Source of the DNA: Marinibacterium anthonyi | GTDB taxonomy: Bacteria; Pseudomonadota; Alphaproteobacteria; Rhodobacterales; Rhodobacteraceae | Direction: 5' to 3' | Assembly: GCA_003217735.2 (NCBI GenBank) | Contig: CP031585.1 | Coordinates: 3,583,501 to 3,647,500 of the forward strand | Length of the DNA: 64,000 nucleotides | Shown: positions 51,453 to 60,333 of the stretch, piece after piece | Position numbering within the stretch: position 1 is the stretch's first letter | How the letters are laid out: the number at the start of each line of letters is the position of its first letter | Notes under the pieces: generated by a model | The model's database searches: none | Told to the model about the DNA's origin: nothing | The model's input: the letters and a program-made list of their open reading frames with translations, nothing else | Program-made: the position numbers and the translations under genes

Positions 51453-52001
51453 ATAGCCCGCAGACCTCACAACGCGCCGCCGACCCGCGAAACCGGCCCG
51501 CGCGTGAACGACAAGATCCGCGCGCCCGAAATCCGTCTGATCGGCCCCGAAGGCCAGAACGTCGGCGTGGTGCCCCCCTCGAAAGCTCTTCAGCTTGCCG
51601 AGCAGGTCGGTCTCGACCTGGTCGAAATCTCTCCGAACGCAACGCCGCCCGTGTGCAAGATCATGGATTTCGGCAAGTTCAAGTACGAGACACAGAAGCG
51701 CGAGGCCGAGGCCCGCAAGAAGCAGAAGATCATCGAGGTCAAGGAGGTCAAGTTCCGCCCCAACACGGATACGCACGACTATGAAGTCAAGATGCGCAAC
51801 GTGATCAAGTTCCTGGAAAACGGGGACAAGGTGAAGGTGACCCTGCGCTTCCGCGGCCGCGAGATGGCGCACCAGAACCTGGGGCGCGAGCTGCTTGAAC
51901 GGGTGGCCGACGACGTCAAGGAACTCGGCAAGATCGAGAACATGCCGAAGATGGAAGGTCGTCAGATGGTCATGATGATCGGCCCGCTTCCCACCAAGTA
52001 A
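51453..52001 (+). CDS. infC: Translation initiation factor IF-3, AUA start
   Basis: 182 aa if started at ATA 51453. IF-3 proteins of this group begin (M)ARRPHNAPP, and the codon before GCC-CGC-AGA-CCT is ATA, 8 nt after AAGGA (51440-51444). No ATG, GTG or TTG is near; ATT 51444 and ATC 51447 are too close to the Shine-Dalgarno. N-domain [25 protein letters not shown], linker [23 protein letters not shown]-domain [19 protein letters not shown]-3 checks start codons and represses its own rare-start mRNA in E. coli (AUU), so the AUA start suggests the same autoregulation. Confidence 0.88.
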   Translation: MARRPHNAPPTRETGPRVNDKIRAPEIRLIGPEGQNVGVVPPSKALQLAEQVGLDLVEISPNATPPVCKIMDFGKFKYETQKREAEARKKQKIIEVKEVKFRPNTDTHDYEVKMRNVIKFLENGDKVKVTLRFRGREMAHQNLGRELLERVADDVKELGKIENMPKMEGRQMVMMIGPLPTK

Positions 52002-52024
52002 GCGCGCAGCCGTCGCAGACTTGC

Positions 52025-52052
52025 ACGCCCCGCCCTCACCGGCGGGGCGTTT
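52025..52052. terminator. Terminator after infC (convergent with the phasin gene)
   Basis: 10-bp stem ACGCCCCGCC/GGCGGGGCGT with a 6-nt loop and a short TTT; it can serve both convergent genes. Confidence 0.7.
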
Positions 52053-52064
52053 GCGTTCAGGCGG

Positions 52065-52403
52065 TCACTTCTTCTCGAACGGCGCCATCCACGCCTTCGA
52101 ACTCAGCTCAAGCATCTTGCCGGTCTCTTCCGTGTAGCGGTTGATCGAACGCTGGATGAATTCCGACTGCAGCTTGTGCAGTTCGGTCATGTCCTTGCAA
52201 TGCAGCAGCCGGTGCTGGAAATCGACGTCTTCGTGGACACGTTCGGCCAGGAAATCAAGCACTTCGCTGCCCAGGTCCGACATGCGCTCCACCCAGTCCG
52301 AGCCCATCCAACTCATGGAATTCAGGCCCATCTTCTGCATTTTCGCAATGGTTTCGGTGACTGCCTTGGTCGCGTCTTCGGTGGTTTTCGACGTGGTCGT
52401 CAT
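52065..52403 (-). CDS. Phasin family protein
   Basis: 112 aa from ATG 52403; an in-frame TTG at 52472 would add unlikely residues. Almost entirely helical and amphipathic, with LHKLQSEFIQRSINRYTEETGKMLEL (about residues 75-100), the usual phasin signature. Phasins coat polyhydroxyalkanoate granules and influence granule size. No other PHA gene is in the window. Function rests on the sequence pattern. Confidence 0.75.
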   Translation of the reverse strand: MTTTSKTTEDATKAVTETIAKMQKMGLNSMSWMGSDWVERMSDLGSEVLDFLAERVHEDVDFQHRLLHCKDMTELHKLQSEFIQRSINRYTEETGKMLELSSKAWMAPFEKK

Positions 52404-52537
52404 CTGGGTCTCCCTCCAGCGGTTGCTCACATGATCGCACCACACTGCACCATCCACATTGATTCGCATCAATGCGGCAAAAAAAGACGCCCCGGGCCGC
52501 AGACCCGGGGCGTCCCGTCTGTTCAGATCCGAACGGA

Positions 52538-53323
52538 TCAGGCGGCGGCCGCCACCGCGCGCCGGGTCATCACCCCCACCAGGTGGGCGCGATAGGCCTT
52601 GGTCCCGTGGATATCGCCGATCATGTCCTCGGCATCCACCGTCAGACCGTCCACCGCGTCAGGCGCGAAATGCGACGACAGCGCCGCCTCTGCCTCGGCC
52701 CAGCGGAACACGCCCCCCTCCGACGCGCCGGTCACCGCCACGCGCACGCCATCGGCAAACCGCGCCACGAAGACGCCCACCATGGCAAAGCGCGACGCCG
52801 GCTGGACGAACTTCTGGTAATGCGCCGCCATCGGGATCGGGAACTTCACCGCGGTGATGATCTCGCCCTCGTTCAGCGCCGTGGTGAACAGCCCCTGGAA
52901 ATAATCGTCCGCCGCGATCTCGCGCGTGTTGGTCACGATCGTCGCCCCCGACGCCAGCGCCGCCGCCGGATAACACGCCGCCGGGTCATTGTTGGCCAGC
53001 GATCCGCCAATGGTCCCCCGGTTGCGCACGGCCGGATCGCCGATATGGCTCGCCAATGCCGCCAGCGCCGGATAGGCCCCGGCCTCGGCCGCCACGACCC
53101 CATGGGTCGTTCCGCCGCCGATGCTCAGAACCGCGCCATCCGACGACACGCCCTTGATCCCGGCAATCCCCGTCAGCGACACCAACATCGCCGGCATCGC
53201 CAGCCGCTGCTTCAGCGTCGGGATCAACGTCTGCCCCCCGCCAAGCGCCTGCGCCTCTTCCGCGCCCAACGCCGCCACGGCCTCGTCCACCGTCCCGGCC
53301 TTCACGAACTCGAATTCATACAT
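52538..53323 (-). CDS. coxM: Molybdenum hydroxylase FAD-binding subunit (CoxM type)
   Basis: 261 aa from ATG 53323. FAD-binding PCMH fold: EAQALGGGQTLIPTLKQRLAMP (about residues 32-52, first FAD loop) and GTIGGSLANNDPAACYPAA (second FAD loop, about 105-123), then the CODH flavoprotein C-terminal domain. It accepts electrons from the iron-sulfur subunit CoxS. It is the third structural gene in the order coxS-coxL-coxM, separated from coxL by a repeat element. Confidence 0.9.
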   Translation of the reverse strand: MYEFEFVKAGTVDEAVAALGAEEAQALGGGQTLIPTLKQRLAMPAMLVSLTGIAGIKGVSSDGAVLSIGGGTTHGVVAAEAGAYPALAALASHIGDPAVRNRGTIGGSLANNDPAACYPAAALASGATIVTNTREIAADDYFQGLFTTALNEGEIITAVKFPIPMAAHYQKFVQPASRFAMVGVFVARFADGVRVAVTGASEGGVFRWAEAEAALSSHFAPDAVDGLTVDAEDMIGDIHGTKAYRAHLVGVMTRRAVAAAA

Positions 53324-53360
53324 CTCTGGTTCTCCCGAAAAGGCCGGGCGCAACGCCCCC

Positions 53361-53413
53361 CTCTTCTTCTTGGTCCAAATACCTCGGGGGGTCCGGGGGG
53401 CAGCGCCCCCCGC
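53361..53413. repeat. Dispersed GGTATTT/AAGAAGAAG element, copy 6
   Basis: CTTCTTCTTGGTCCAAATACC (53362-53382) is followed by CGGGGGGTCCGGGGGGCAGC and GCCCCCC. It fills the gap between coxL and coxM. Confidence 0.65.
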
Positions 53414-53422
53414 GCCCGTCCA

Positions 53423-55786
53423 TCACCCTTGCATCGCCGCCCAGACGCGCCCCGGCGACAGCGGCATGTCGACATGCGTCACATCCTTGCCCGCCGATCG
53501 CAGCGCGTCCACCACCGCGTTCACCACCGCCGGGGGCGACCCGATCGCGCCGGCCTCGCCACAGCCCTTCACCCCCAGCGGATTATGGGTACACGGCGTC
53601 TGGCAGGAATGATCGACCGCATAGAACGGCACGTCATCGGCGCGCGGCATCGCGTAATCCATGTAGGACGCGCTCAGCAACTGGCCGTTCTCGTCATAAA
53701 CCGCGCCCTCCAGCAAGGCCTGCCCGATGCCTTGCGCGATCCCGCCATGCACCTGGCCCGACACGATCATCGGGTTGACGATATTGCCGAAATCGTCGGC
53801 CGCCGAGAACCGCGCGATCGTCACCTTGCCGGTCTCGGGATCCACCTCGACCTCGCAGGCATAGGCGCCCGACGGGTAGGTAAAGTTCGACGGATCGTAG
53901 AACGCCGTCTCCTCCAGCCCCGGCTCGATATCCTCCAGCGGGTAGTTGTGCGGCACGTAGGCCGCCAGGCAGACATCGCCCCAGGCCACCGACTTGTCGG
54001 TCCCGGCCACGGAAAACGCCCCGTCCTTCAGTTCGATATCGCTGTCGGACGCCTCCATCAGATGCGCCGCGATCTTCTTGGCCTTGTTGATGATCTTCTC
54101 GGTCGCCCGCACCATGGCCGATCCGCCCACCGCCAGCGACCGCGACCCATAGGTCCCCATCCCCATCGGCGTGTTGGCCGTATCGCCATGCACGATCTCG
54201 ACCATGCTCTCGTCGATGCCGATCATCTCGGCGATCACCTGCGGGAACGACGTCTCGTGCCCCTGCCCGTGGCTGTGCGACCCGGTCATCACGACCAGCC
54301 CGCCCGTGGCATTCACCCGCACCGTCGCACTCTCATACAAACCGGCACGCGCGCCCAGCTGCCCCACCAGGTGCGATGGCGCGATCCCGCAGGCCTCGAT
54401 ATAGCAATTCACGCCCAGCCCGCGCAGCATGCCCCTGGCCTCGCTCTCGGCGCGGCGCGCGGCAAACCCGGCGATGTCGGCGATCTCCTCCAGCTTGTCC
54501 ATGGTCGCCACGTAATCGCCGGTGTCGTATTCGACCGCCACCGGCGTGGCATAGGGAAACTCGGTGATGAAGTTCTGCCGGCGCAGCGCGATCGGATCCA
54601 CCCCCAGTTCGCGCGCCGCCTTGTCGATGACGCGTTCCAACTGGAACGTCGCCTCGGGCCGACCCGCCCCGCGATAGGCGTCCACCGGCACCGTGTTGGT
54701 AAACACCGCTTTCACGTTCACGTAGATCAGCGGCGTCTTGTAATTGCCGGCCATCAGCGTGCCATGCAGCCAGGTTGGCACCGACGGCGCGAAGGTCGAC
54801 AGATACGCGCCCATGTTGGCATAGGTTTCCGTGCGCAAAGCGGTAAAGTTGTTGTCCGCGTCCAGCGCCAGCTCGATCTTGGTCACATGATCCCGGCCAT
54901 GGGCATCGGAAATGAACGCCTCGGACCGCGAACAGGTCCATTTGACGGGGCGGTTCAACGCCTTGGCGGCAAAGGTGCAGAACGCCTCCTCGGCATAATG
55001 GAAGATCTTGGTGCCAAAGCCCCCGCCCACGTCGGGCGCAACCACCCGCAGCTTGTGTTCGGGGATGCCAAGGACAAAGGCCCCCATCAGCAGCCGGATC
55101 ACGTGCGGGTTCTGCGACGTGGTATAAAGGGTGGAATCCCCCGTCCCCCGGCTGTAATCGCCCACCGCCACGCGGGGTTCCATCGGGTTGGCGATCAGCC
55201 GGTTGTTCACCAGCTCCAGCGTCGTGACATGCGCGGCCGACTTGATCGCGGCGTCCACCGCCTCGCGGTTCTCCTCGACGAAGCCCCAGTCGTAGCACAG
55301 GTTGGATGTCAGGTCGTCATGCACCTTGGCCGATCCGGGGTCCAGCGCGGCCTTCATGTCGATGACGGCGGGCAGTTCCTCGATGTCATAGACGATGGCC
55401 TCGGCCGCATCGCGCGCCTGGGCCAGGCTTTCGGCGACCACGGCGGCGATCGGGTCGCCCACGTGGCGCACCTTGCCCTGGGCCAGCACCGGGTGGCCCG
55501 GCTCTTGCATGACCTCGCCAAACCGGTCGGTCACCTGCCAGCCGCAAGGCAGCCCGCCGACGCCTTCGAAATCGGCGCCCGTGAAGATCCGCAGGACGCC
55601 CGGCATCGCGGCCGCATCTGCGGTGTCCAGCGAATTGATCTTCCCGTGCGCCAGGTCCGAGCGCAGGAAATAGACATAGGCCTGTCCGCGGATATTGATG
55701 TCATCGGTGTAATTGCCGGCTCCGGTCAGGAACCGCACGTCCTCGCGCCGCTTGTTGCTGGCGCCGATACCGTGATCCTTCGGCAT
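53423..55786 (-). CDS. coxL: Molybdenum hydroxylase large subunit, CoxL form II
   Basis: 787 aa from ATG 55786 (GGGAGGAAAG upstream). It binds the molybdopterin cofactor. The active-site loop reads AYRGAGR (370-376), the form II signature, not the AYRCSFR of genuine aerobic CO dehydrogenase with its Cu-S-Mo centre. Other conserved parts: GGGFGTK (254-260), SHSHGQGHET and, near the C-terminus, GVKGCGEAGAIGSPPAV with the catalytic Glu. Form II enzymes are widespread in roseobacters and their substrate is uncertain. CO oxidation is not expected from the loop. Confidence 0.93.
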   Translation of the reverse strand: MPKDHGIGASNKRREDVRFLTGAGNYTDDINIRGQAYVYFLRSDLAHGKINSLDTADAAAMPGVLRIFTGADFEGVGGLPCGWQVTDRFGEVMQEPGHPVLAQGKVRHVGDPIAAVVAESLAQARDAAEAIVYDIEELPAVIDMKAALDPGSAKVHDDLTSNLCYDWGFVEENREAVDAAIKSAAHVTTLELVNNRLIANPMEPRVAVGDYSRGTGDSTLYTTSQNPHVIRLLMGAFVLGIPEHKLRVVAPDVGGGFGTKIFHYAEEAFCTFAAKALNRPVKWTCSRSEAFISDAHGRDHVTKIELALDADNNFTALRTETYANMGAYLSTFAPSVPTWLHGTLMAGNYKTPLIYVNVKAVFTNTVPVDAYRGAGRPEATFQLERVIDKAARELGVDPIALRRQNFITEFPYATPVAVEYDTGDYVATMDKLEEIADIAGFAARRAESEARGMLRGLGVNCYIEACGIAPSHLVGQLGARAGLYESATVRVNATGGLVVMTGSHSHGQGHETSFPQVIAEMIGIDESMVEIVHGDTANTPMGMGTYGSRSLAVGGSAMVRATEKIINKAKKIAAHLMEASDSDIELKDGAFSVAGTDKSVAWGDVCLAAYVPHNYPLEDIEPGLEETAFYDPSNFTYPSGAYACEVEVDPETGKVTIARFSAADDFGNIVNPMIVSGQVHGGIAQGIGQALLEGAVYDENGQLLSASYMDYAMPRADDVPFYAVDHSCQTPCTHNPLGVKGCGEAGAIGSPPAVVNAVVDALRSAGKDVTHVDMPLSPGRVWAAMQG

Positions 55787-55807
55787 GAACTTTCCTCCCA
55801 TGCATGC

Positions 55808-55828
55808 GATGGGTGCCCAGCACCCATC
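55808..55828. repeat. Dispersed GATGGGTC hairpin, copy 4 (covariant)
   Basis: GATGGGTGC-CCA-GCACCCATC, followed by CCTAC, between coxS and coxL. Compared with the other copies both arms changed together (GGGTC/GACCC to GGGTGC/GCACCC). Confidence 0.75.
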
Positions 55829-55886
55829 CTACGTCACACCCCCGGTCCGTCCTCCACGGATCAGGGGCCCGGGTCATAAGGTCGGG

Positions 55887-56372
55887 CTATTCGGCCGCGA
55901 TGGCCGTCACATCCTGGCCACTGGCCGCCAGGATCGCCTTGACGATGTTGTGATAGCCCGTGCAGCGGCAGATGTTGCCTTCCAGGTAGTCGCGGACGTC
56001 GGCTTCGGTCGGTGTCGGGTTGTCCTTCAGCAGGGCTGCCGCCGACATCACCATGCCCGGCGTGCAGAACCCGCATTGCAGCCCGTGGTGGTCCTGGAAC
56101 GCCTGCTGGATCACGTTCAGCGACCCGTCGGCATTGGCCTGGCCCTCGATCGTGGCCACCTCGGCGCCGTCGGCTTCAAGCGCCAGCATGGTACAGGATT
56201 TCACCGCGCGTCCGTCCACATGCACCACGCAGGCGCCGCACTGGCTGGTGTCACAGCCCACGTGGGTGCCTGTCAGTCCAAGTTGATCCCGCAGGAAGTG
56301 AACAAGAAGTGTCCGGCCCTCCACCTCACCCGAGGCAGACTTGCCATTCACGGTCATCGAGACTTGAGTCAT
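55887..56372 (-). CDS. coxS: Molybdenum hydroxylase [2Fe-2S] subunit (CoxS type)
   Basis: 161 aa. N-terminal plant-ferredoxin-like cluster ligands Cys40, Cys45, Cys48 and Cys60 ([12 protein letters not shown]) and C-terminal helical-domain ligands Cys100, Cys103, Cys135 and Cys137 (QCGFC, CRC). It relays electrons from the molybdenum site in CoxL to FAD in CoxM. It is the first structural gene of the S-L-M set. Confidence 0.93.
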   Translation of the reverse strand: MTQVSMTVNGKSASGEVEGRTLLVHFLRDQLGLTGTHVGCDTSQCGACVVHVDGRAVKSCTMLALEADGAEVATIEGQANADGSLNVIQQAFQDHHGLQCGFCTPGMVMSAAALLKDNPTPTEADVRDYLEGNICRCTGYHNIVKAILAASGQDVTAIAAE

Positions 56373-56466
56373 CAGATCCTCCCCGATCTTCGATCCGTTA
56401 GGGGGAACTAAATCACGGGGGCCGCGCTTTGAAAAGCACTCGATTTCAGATGCTTAGGTCTCATAT

Positions 56467-56516
56467 TCCCGAGTCAAACACTCGGGAACCGTCCAGAAAA
56501 TTCGTACGAATTTTCT
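56467..56516. promoter_or_regulatory. Two adjacent palindromes upstream of coxS
   Basis: TCCCGAGT-CAAAC-ACTCGGGA (56467-56487) and a perfect 22-bp palindrome centred on TTCGTACGAA (56495-56516). They lie 95-145 nt before the coxS start and 25 nt after the stop of the molybdopterin-binding gene. They could be a terminator plus operator, or a dispersed element. Confidence 0.5.
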
Positions 56517-56540
56517 CGCCCCTCCCCGGAGCCGCGAAAA

Positions 56541-57542
56541 TCACCGCGTCTTGCCGGCCCTGGGTTGCGGCCTGGTGGGGATTTCCTTCAACAAGCCCCC
56601 CACGCCCATCGCCGCAATATCCTCGCCGCTCGGCGTCATTCCGCAGGCCACCCGGCTCAGCACCCAATCCGCCCCGTTCAGCGCCGGAGACCGCGCGCAT
56701 CCCGGCAGCCCGATCACCGGCCTCTCGCCCAGCGACCCCAGGAACAGCAGGTTCCCCGGATCCACCGGCATCCCGAACCGTTCCACCGCGCCGCCCGCCA
56801 TCCGCACCGCCGACGGCGCCACGTCCACCACATCCGACGTCGCCGAGGCCGTCAGCACCAGCAGGATATCCCCCTCCAGCCCCCGCAACGCCTCCGCCAA
56901 CGGCTCCGCCCGGTGCGGTACCTCGACCACCTGCGCCATCTGCAGCCCCAGCGCCTTCACCCGAGCCTCGATCGCCGCCTGCCCCTTGGCATTGTCCGGC
57001 CCGCCCGGGATTACCGTCATCGCCAGCCCCACGGACCCATACGCCGGCCCCGCCAGCCGGATCGCATCCCCCGCCACCGCCTCGGCCCGGTCCACCGCCG
57101 CGCCCGCGACCCCGTACGAGATGATCTTGATCGTCGCCACCATCCCCCCCGGCCCCATCTGCTGGTAATTCGGCACCGTCGCCACGGTGATCATCGGATC
57201 CACCCGGTTCACCGCCCCGATCACCGCCTCGTCCAGCACCACGACCCCCGGCCCCTCGGCCATCAGGTTCACCCGCCCCGTGAACGGCTCCGTCACCCGC
57301 AGCCCCGCCGCCCCCGGATCGCGCACCAGCGCCGCCGCCACCCGCCGCGCCGCCGCGTCCTCGCCCACGTCCCCCGCCTCGAACCGCGCCACGATCACCT
57401 CGGCCACGCCCTCGGCCCGCAATGCCGCCACATCCGCCGCGCCCAGCACCTTGCCCTTCCTCAGCCGCCCCTCGGACACCCGAACCGAATGCGCCAGGAC
57501 CGCCCCTTCGGCCGCGCCCACCGGCACCGGACCAAAGATCAC
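56541..57542 (-). CDS. Molybdopterin-binding (MoaB/Mog-like) cofactor biosynthesis protein
   Basis: 333 aa starting at GTG 57542, which overlaps the xdhC stop as GTGA. The N-terminal half resembles the MoeA-like part (VLAHSVRVSEGRLRKGKVLGAADVAALRAEGV). The C-terminal half is a MoCF-binding domain with VLTASATSDVVDVAPSAVRMAGG and LLFLGSLGERPVIGLPGCARSP. In related bacteria this region is often fused to a MocA/MobA-type nucleotidyltransferase; that domain is absent here. It probably matures the cofactor for CoxL together with XdhC. Confidence 0.8.
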   Translation of the reverse strand: MIFGPVPVGAAEGAVLAHSVRVSEGRLRKGKVLGAADVAALRAEGVAEVIVARFEAGDVGEDAAARRVAAALVRDPGAAGLRVTEPFTGRVNLMAEGPGVVVLDEAVIGAVNRVDPMITVATVPNYQQMGPGGMVATIKIISYGVAGAAVDRAEAVAGDAIRLAGPAYGSVGLAMTVIPGGPDNAKGQAAIEARVKALGLQMAQVVEVPHRAEPLAEALRGLEGDILLVLTASATSDVVDVAPSAVRMAGGAVERFGMPVDPGNLLFLGSLGERPVIGLPGCARSPALNGADWVLSRVACGMTPSGEDIAAMGVGGLLKEIPTRPQPRAGKTR

Positions 57543-58507
57543 GCGCGCCCCCGCAGAACCGCCGTTATCTCCGCCAGGATCGACACCGCAATCTCCGCCG
57601 GCCCCGCCGCCCCGATATCCAAGCCCACCGGCGCATGGATCCGCCCGATCTCGCCCTGCGAAAACCCCGCCGCCTCCAGCCGCGCCACCCGTTTCGCATG
57701 GGTCCGCACCGACCCCAGCGCACCGATATAGAAACACGCCGCCCGCAATCCCGCCTCCAGCGCCGGATCGTCCAGCTTCGGATCATGCGTCAGCAACACC
57801 AGCGCCGTGCGCGCATCCAGCCCCAGCGCCGCCACCGCCTCGTCCGGCCAGTCATGCAGGATCGTCTCTCCCGGGAACCGCGCTTCCGAGGCAAACGCCT
57901 CCCTCGGGTCCACGATCACCGGGTCGTACCCCGCAATCCGCGCCATCGGCACCAGCGCTTGCGCGATATGCACCGCCCCCACCAAGATCAGCCGCAGCGG
58001 CGGGTTGTGCACGGCCACGAACGTCTCCCCGTCCGGCTCCACCCCCGACCGGTCCATCCGGAACCTGTCCTCATGCCCCTCCCGCACCAGCCGCCGCGCG
58101 CCGCTTGTCAGGTTCACCTCGTAGGCCACCGGCTCGCGCTTCGCCCGCGCCGCGACCAGCTCCTCCAGCATCTCGACCGGCAAGGCGCCCCCCACCGGTT
58201 CCACCAGCACCCGGATCGTGCCGCCACAGGCCAGCCCCACGGCAAAGGCATCGTCATCGCTGACCCCGTATTCCAGCACCCGGTGTTGGCCGTCCTCCAG
58301 CGCCTCCAGCGCCTCCATCAGCACCGCGCCTTCCACGCACCCCCCCGAAACCGAGCCTTCGATCCGCCCGTCCCCCGCGATCACCAGCTGCGACCCCGTC
58401 CGTCGCGGAGCACTCCCCCAGGTCTCCACCACCGTGGCCAGGGCCGCGCCCTTGCCCTCCCGGTGCCAGTTCAACGCGATGTCGGGGATGTCGAAATGGT
58501 CGCTCAT
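57539..58507 (-). CDS. xdhC: XdhC/CoxI family cofactor maturation protein
   Basis: 322 aa. N-terminal XdhC_CoxI segment (GKGAALATVVETWGSAPRRTGSQLVI, DGRIEGSVSGGCVEGAV) and C-terminal Rossmann-like domain (LRLILVGAVHIAQALVPMARIAGYDPVIVDPREAFAS, ALVLLTHDPKLDDPALEAGL). XdhC proteins bind the molybdenum cofactor, help its sulfuration and insert it into xanthine dehydrogenase-type enzymes. Translationally coupled to the next gene. It is the last cox accessory gene before the metallophosphoesterase interruption. Confidence 0.9.
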   Translation of the reverse strand: MSDHFDIPDIALNWHREGKGAALATVVETWGSAPRRTGSQLVIAGDGRIEGSVSGGCVEGAVLMEALEALEDGQHRVLEYGVSDDDAFAVGLACGGTIRVLVEPVGGALPVEMLEELVAARAKREPVAYEVNLTSGARRLVREGHEDRFRMDRSGVEPDGETFVAVHNPPLRLILVGAVHIAQALVPMARIAGYDPVIVDPREAFASEARFPGETILHDWPDEAVAALGLDARTALVLLTHDPKLDDPALEAGLRAACFYIGALGSVRTHAKRVARLEAAGFSQGEIGRIHAPVGLDIGAAGPAEIAVSILAEITAVLRGRA

Positions 58508-58645
58508 GGCCGGCGCCCTCCTTGTTGAGGGCAGATTTGGGCTTGGGAGGGGGGAAGGTCAACAGGGGGGATTTGCCAAAGCCTGCGTTGACGGCGTCGT
58601 CTTCACCGAAAATTCAAGCCTCGAGAAACACGATTTATCTGCTGC

Positions 58646-60313
58646 CTAATAACTTCCATCCTTAGGATGCCAAGAAACGCGGACACCTTGGTAAGGATAA
58701 AGAAGACGCTTTAAATTGACCCGCACACAACCGTCATTGAGTTCCTCGACTTCATCTTCAAGGATGTCCAATCCTCCCACGCCTGAAATATCATAGATAA
58801 GCCCCGGATCCTTATTCAAAACCAGCACAAACTGTTCCGTAAACCTGTTCAATTTCGTGGTATCGACGCCAAGCACTGGATTCTGAGACTCATATTCATA
58901 ATATACTTGCACCGGATTGCGCCCCAGTTCGCGTTGAACCAGAACGTCTCCGCCGTCGTGTACAGGGAGAACTTCCTCTTCACCAATCAGTAGCTTTATG
59001 TGGCGGTGGGGCACGATGTCAGGACATGCCTCTGATTTCATTAGAACAAATGGATCAGTCCAGCTCTCCAAATAAAAATTCGGCTCACGACCAGCTTTCA
59101 GGTCTCGGGTGTATTCCGTGTGCTGCTCAACAACCCTGAACCCGCCAATCTCTCGCATTGCATGAGAAATCTTCAGGCGTGTGGCCTTTGAAAATTTCCG
59201 GTTCAAGTATGGCGCCGCCGCGACCTCCACCCCATGCATGGCATTTCGGCGCGAAGAATGATCGTCTCGGTCCAGTTCAGGCAAGACAAAAGGAAATCTC
59301 CCGGACTCCCAGATATCTGAATCAGATGTATATTTTAGCCTCTTGTCATTCCAACGCCTGAGAAAGACCGTACCAGACTTTGCTGCTGGATCTACAGATA
59401 CGAAGTTGTAGGAACTGACGTGCCGGCTATCCATGGGGAACCTCTCTTGGAACGCAGCACCAGCTGGAATAATAACCACATCACCGTCGGTGGATCGCGA
59501 AACATTGACCCGCGGGACATGTTGATGCCCGTGCAAGAGAAACTGACTGTGCTTGCAAATCAACTCTTCGACTCTATTCGCCTCCTGCCCCTTCAACCAG
59601 GACAACGGGTGGTGCATTACCACAATTACAAGATCGGACCTTGGCATATTGCGGAAAGCATCATGAATCTGAATCTCACCAACGGCCAGCTTTCCATAGT
59701 CATCGACACGGCCGCCAGTGTCCGAAACAAGCCCCGAAAGCCATGACGAGTTCAGGCAGACAATCGAGACTTTTTTTCCGTCAGCCTCAAACGTCCTGCG
59801 ATAAAAGTAGCGCGGATCATACCGCGAAAAGCTGACCTGCATGTCCCCAGTCAGCACTTCTTTAAATCCATCGAATGGCCTGAGAAACTTGCCCCGGCTC
59901 GTTCTATGGGATAAGATAGCGCTTACTTTTTCTCGATAAGTGTCCATCGCGTGACTTTGCGACAAAGACTGAAAATCTCCATCCATATCGGAGACCAAAG
60001 CGCCTCGATCAACGTCATGATTCCCCGGAACTACGAAAAGCTTGTCCAAATCAACATCAGCGGCATCCAGGACCGGATAGAGAAACTCCTCCAGCGCGGC
60101 TTCGTATTCTGCACGCCTTCCACTATGCGCAAGATCCCCGCTGAACACCACAAAGTCGAGCTTGGAAAGAGAGCGGTCAACGCCTTCGGCCCGGTCCTTG
60201 ATATCTTGTATCAGTTTCTCGAGGAACTCTTTCCTGGCAAAAGCCGTCTCTCTCCCACCTCGCGCAGCTTCACTTTTTTGGTGCCAATCTGAAATATGAA
60301 GCCACGATATCAT
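58646..60313 (-). CDS. Calcineurin-like metallophosphoesterase with unknown C-terminal domain
   Basis: 555 aa, markedly lower in GC than neighbours. Residues 1-310 form a complete metallophosphoesterase: Asp9/His11 (ISDWH), FSGDLAHSGR (about 57-66), GNHDVDR (97-103), HHPLSW (234-239) and HGHQHVP (261-267). All five metal-ligand blocks are intact. Residues about 330-555 form an unrecognised domain with alternating strands and helices. The gene sits alone between xdhC and coxE, splitting the cox cluster. Large metallophosphoesterases with an extra domain in such islands are plausible anti-phage effectors or regulators, but this is speculative. A seven-codon leader overlaps its start. Confidence 0.8.
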   Translation of the reverse strand: MISWLHISDWHQKSEAARGGRETAFARKEFLEKLIQDIKDRAEGVDRSLSKLDFVVFSGDLAHSGRRAEYEAALEEFLYPVLDAADVDLDKLFVVPGNHDVDRGALVSDMDGDFQSLSQSHAMDTYREKVSAILSHRTSRGKFLRPFDGFKEVLTGDMQVSFSRYDPRYFYRRTFEADGKKVSIVCLNSSWLSGLVSDTGGRVDDYGKLAVGEIQIHDAFRNMPRSDLVIVVMHHPLSWLKGQEANRVEELICKHSQFLLHGHQHVPRVNVSRSTDGDVVIIPAGAAFQERFPMDSRHVSSYNFVSVDPAAKSGTVFLRRWNDKRLKYTSDSDIWESGRFPFVLPELDRDDHSSRRNAMHGVEVAAAPYLNRKFSKATRLKISHAMREIGGFRVVEQHTEYTRDLKAGREPNFYLESWTDPFVLMKSEACPDIVPHRHIKLLIGEEEVLPVHDGGDVLVQRELGRNPVQVYYEYESQNPVLGVDTTKLNRFTEQFVLVLNKDPGLIYDISGVGGLDILEDEVEELNDGCVRVNLKRLLYPYQGVRVSWHPKDGSY

Positions 60314-60333
60314 TTCCCATACGCCTCGCGCAT
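60310..60333 (-). CDS. Seven-codon leader ORF overlapping the metallophosphoesterase start
   Basis: ATG at 60333, preceded by a G-rich Shine-Dalgarno-like stretch, encodes MREAYGK and its TGA overlaps the ATG of the long gene (ATGA). The long gene itself has no well-spaced Shine-Dalgarno. Translational coupling is possible. Confidence 0.3.
   Translation of the reverse strand: MREAYGK

Noticed and set aside
53423-55786. CoxL as a genuine CO dehydrogenase (form I)
   Set aside because: The active-site loop is AYRGAGR rather than AYRCSFR.
52472-55879. A 1135-aa plus-strand open frame across coxM and coxL
   Set aside because: Composition is His/Arg/Gly-rich and it lies opposite well-conserved cox genes; no start signal.
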